From positions 1-32,754 of the forward strand of contig MHFR01000005.1 in NCBI GenBank assembly GCA_001804285.1: 32,754 bases of DNA, given 5' to 3'. The stretch's first letter is position 1. Every line of letters begins with the position of its first letter. Positions 32,690 through 32,754 of this stretch are shown here, one piece after another. The notes under the pieces were generated by a model. It saw only the letters and a program-made list of their open reading frames with translations. It did not search any database and was not told where the DNA came from. Origin of the DNA: Candidatus Danuiimicrobium aquiferis (GTDB lineage: Bacteria; Omnitrophota; Omnitrophia; Omnitrophales; Danuiimicrobiaceae). Position numbers and translations under genes: made by a program.

Positions 32690-32754
32690 CGGCTGCAGCA
32701 TAAATTGTCCTCCATTCGTCCCGCGATATTTTTAACATTGAATAATCTTTTGGC
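32685..32754 (-). CDS. 3' end of an unidentified minus-strand gene
   Basis: Read on the minus strand from the window edge, one frame is open for 22 codons and ends at TAA (32687-32685), with a plausible C-terminus KISRDEWRTIYAAAA. Its amino-acid composition is reasonable for a real protein, but the fragment is too short to identify. A transposase is possible given the IS-end-like sequence at its stop. Confidence 0.35.
   Translation of the reverse strand, partial: PKDYSMLKISRDEWRTIYAAAA

Overview
The window is bacterial and gene-dense, with moderate to low GC, ordinary sigma70-type promoters and many genes linked by ATGA or short overlaps. The mix of genes suggests an anaerobic or fermentative bacterium from a little-cultured phylum: a Mrp-linked group 4 [NiFe] hydrogenase, a Fe/Mn superoxide dismutase, a very long coiled-coil protein and secreted glycan-active and lipoproteins. 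Omnitrophota or a neighbouring lineage is my guess. It rests on overall feel and is not proven by any marker here.

Left part (1-9000): a 951-residue coiled-coil protein, a DegT-fold protein whose PLP-binding lysine is replaced by asparagine, HflX, a single-domain response regulator, a DUF4186 protein, tRNA-Phe(GAA) with its own promoter and terminator, pyruvate kinase behind a highly structured leader with mutually exclusive stems, and superoxide dismutase.

Middle (9000-17500): a candidate small RNA gene (near-consensus promoter, about 140 nt, strong intrinsic terminator), a hotdog thioesterase resembling enediyne-type enzymes, an orphan membrane domain resembling a histidine-kinase sensor, a minus-strand cyclophilin lipoprotein, D-aminoacyl-tRNA deacylase (dtd, possibly leaderless), a lipoprotein of unknown function, and a 1294-residue secreted protein with a glycoamylase-like (PF10091/GH144-type) domain plus an apparently dead C39-peptidase-like domain. 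Two inverted copies of a 145-191 bp palindrome-ended repeat lie here. Shorter relatives recur at 21321-21515 and 32130-32238.

Right part (17509-31647): one long operon behind a TTGATA-N18-TATAAT promoter. It encodes a sulfhydrogenase-type beta/gamma pair (4Fe-4S protein plus FAD/NAD(P)/2Fe-2S protein), a polyferredoxin, the membrane and catalytic subunits of a group 4 [NiFe] hydrogenase, a complete set of Mrp-type antiporter subunits, a NuoI-like ferredoxin, and maturation factors: an HycI-type protease, a HypA lacking its zinc domain, and a HypC domain fused to a HydE-like radical SAM enzyme. I infer that the complex couples NAD(P)H and/or ferredoxin oxidation, H2 turnover and Na+/H+ translocation. 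The HypC-HydE fusion is the most novel item: it joins a [NiFe]-cofactor chaperone to a maturase family known from [FeFe]-hydrogenases. HypB, HypD, HypE and HypF are not in this window.

The right edge (31628-32754) holds a small membrane-anchored coiled-coil protein, a repeat, a GemA/Mu gp16-like (DUF1018) gene and the 3' end of an unidentified minus-strand gene.
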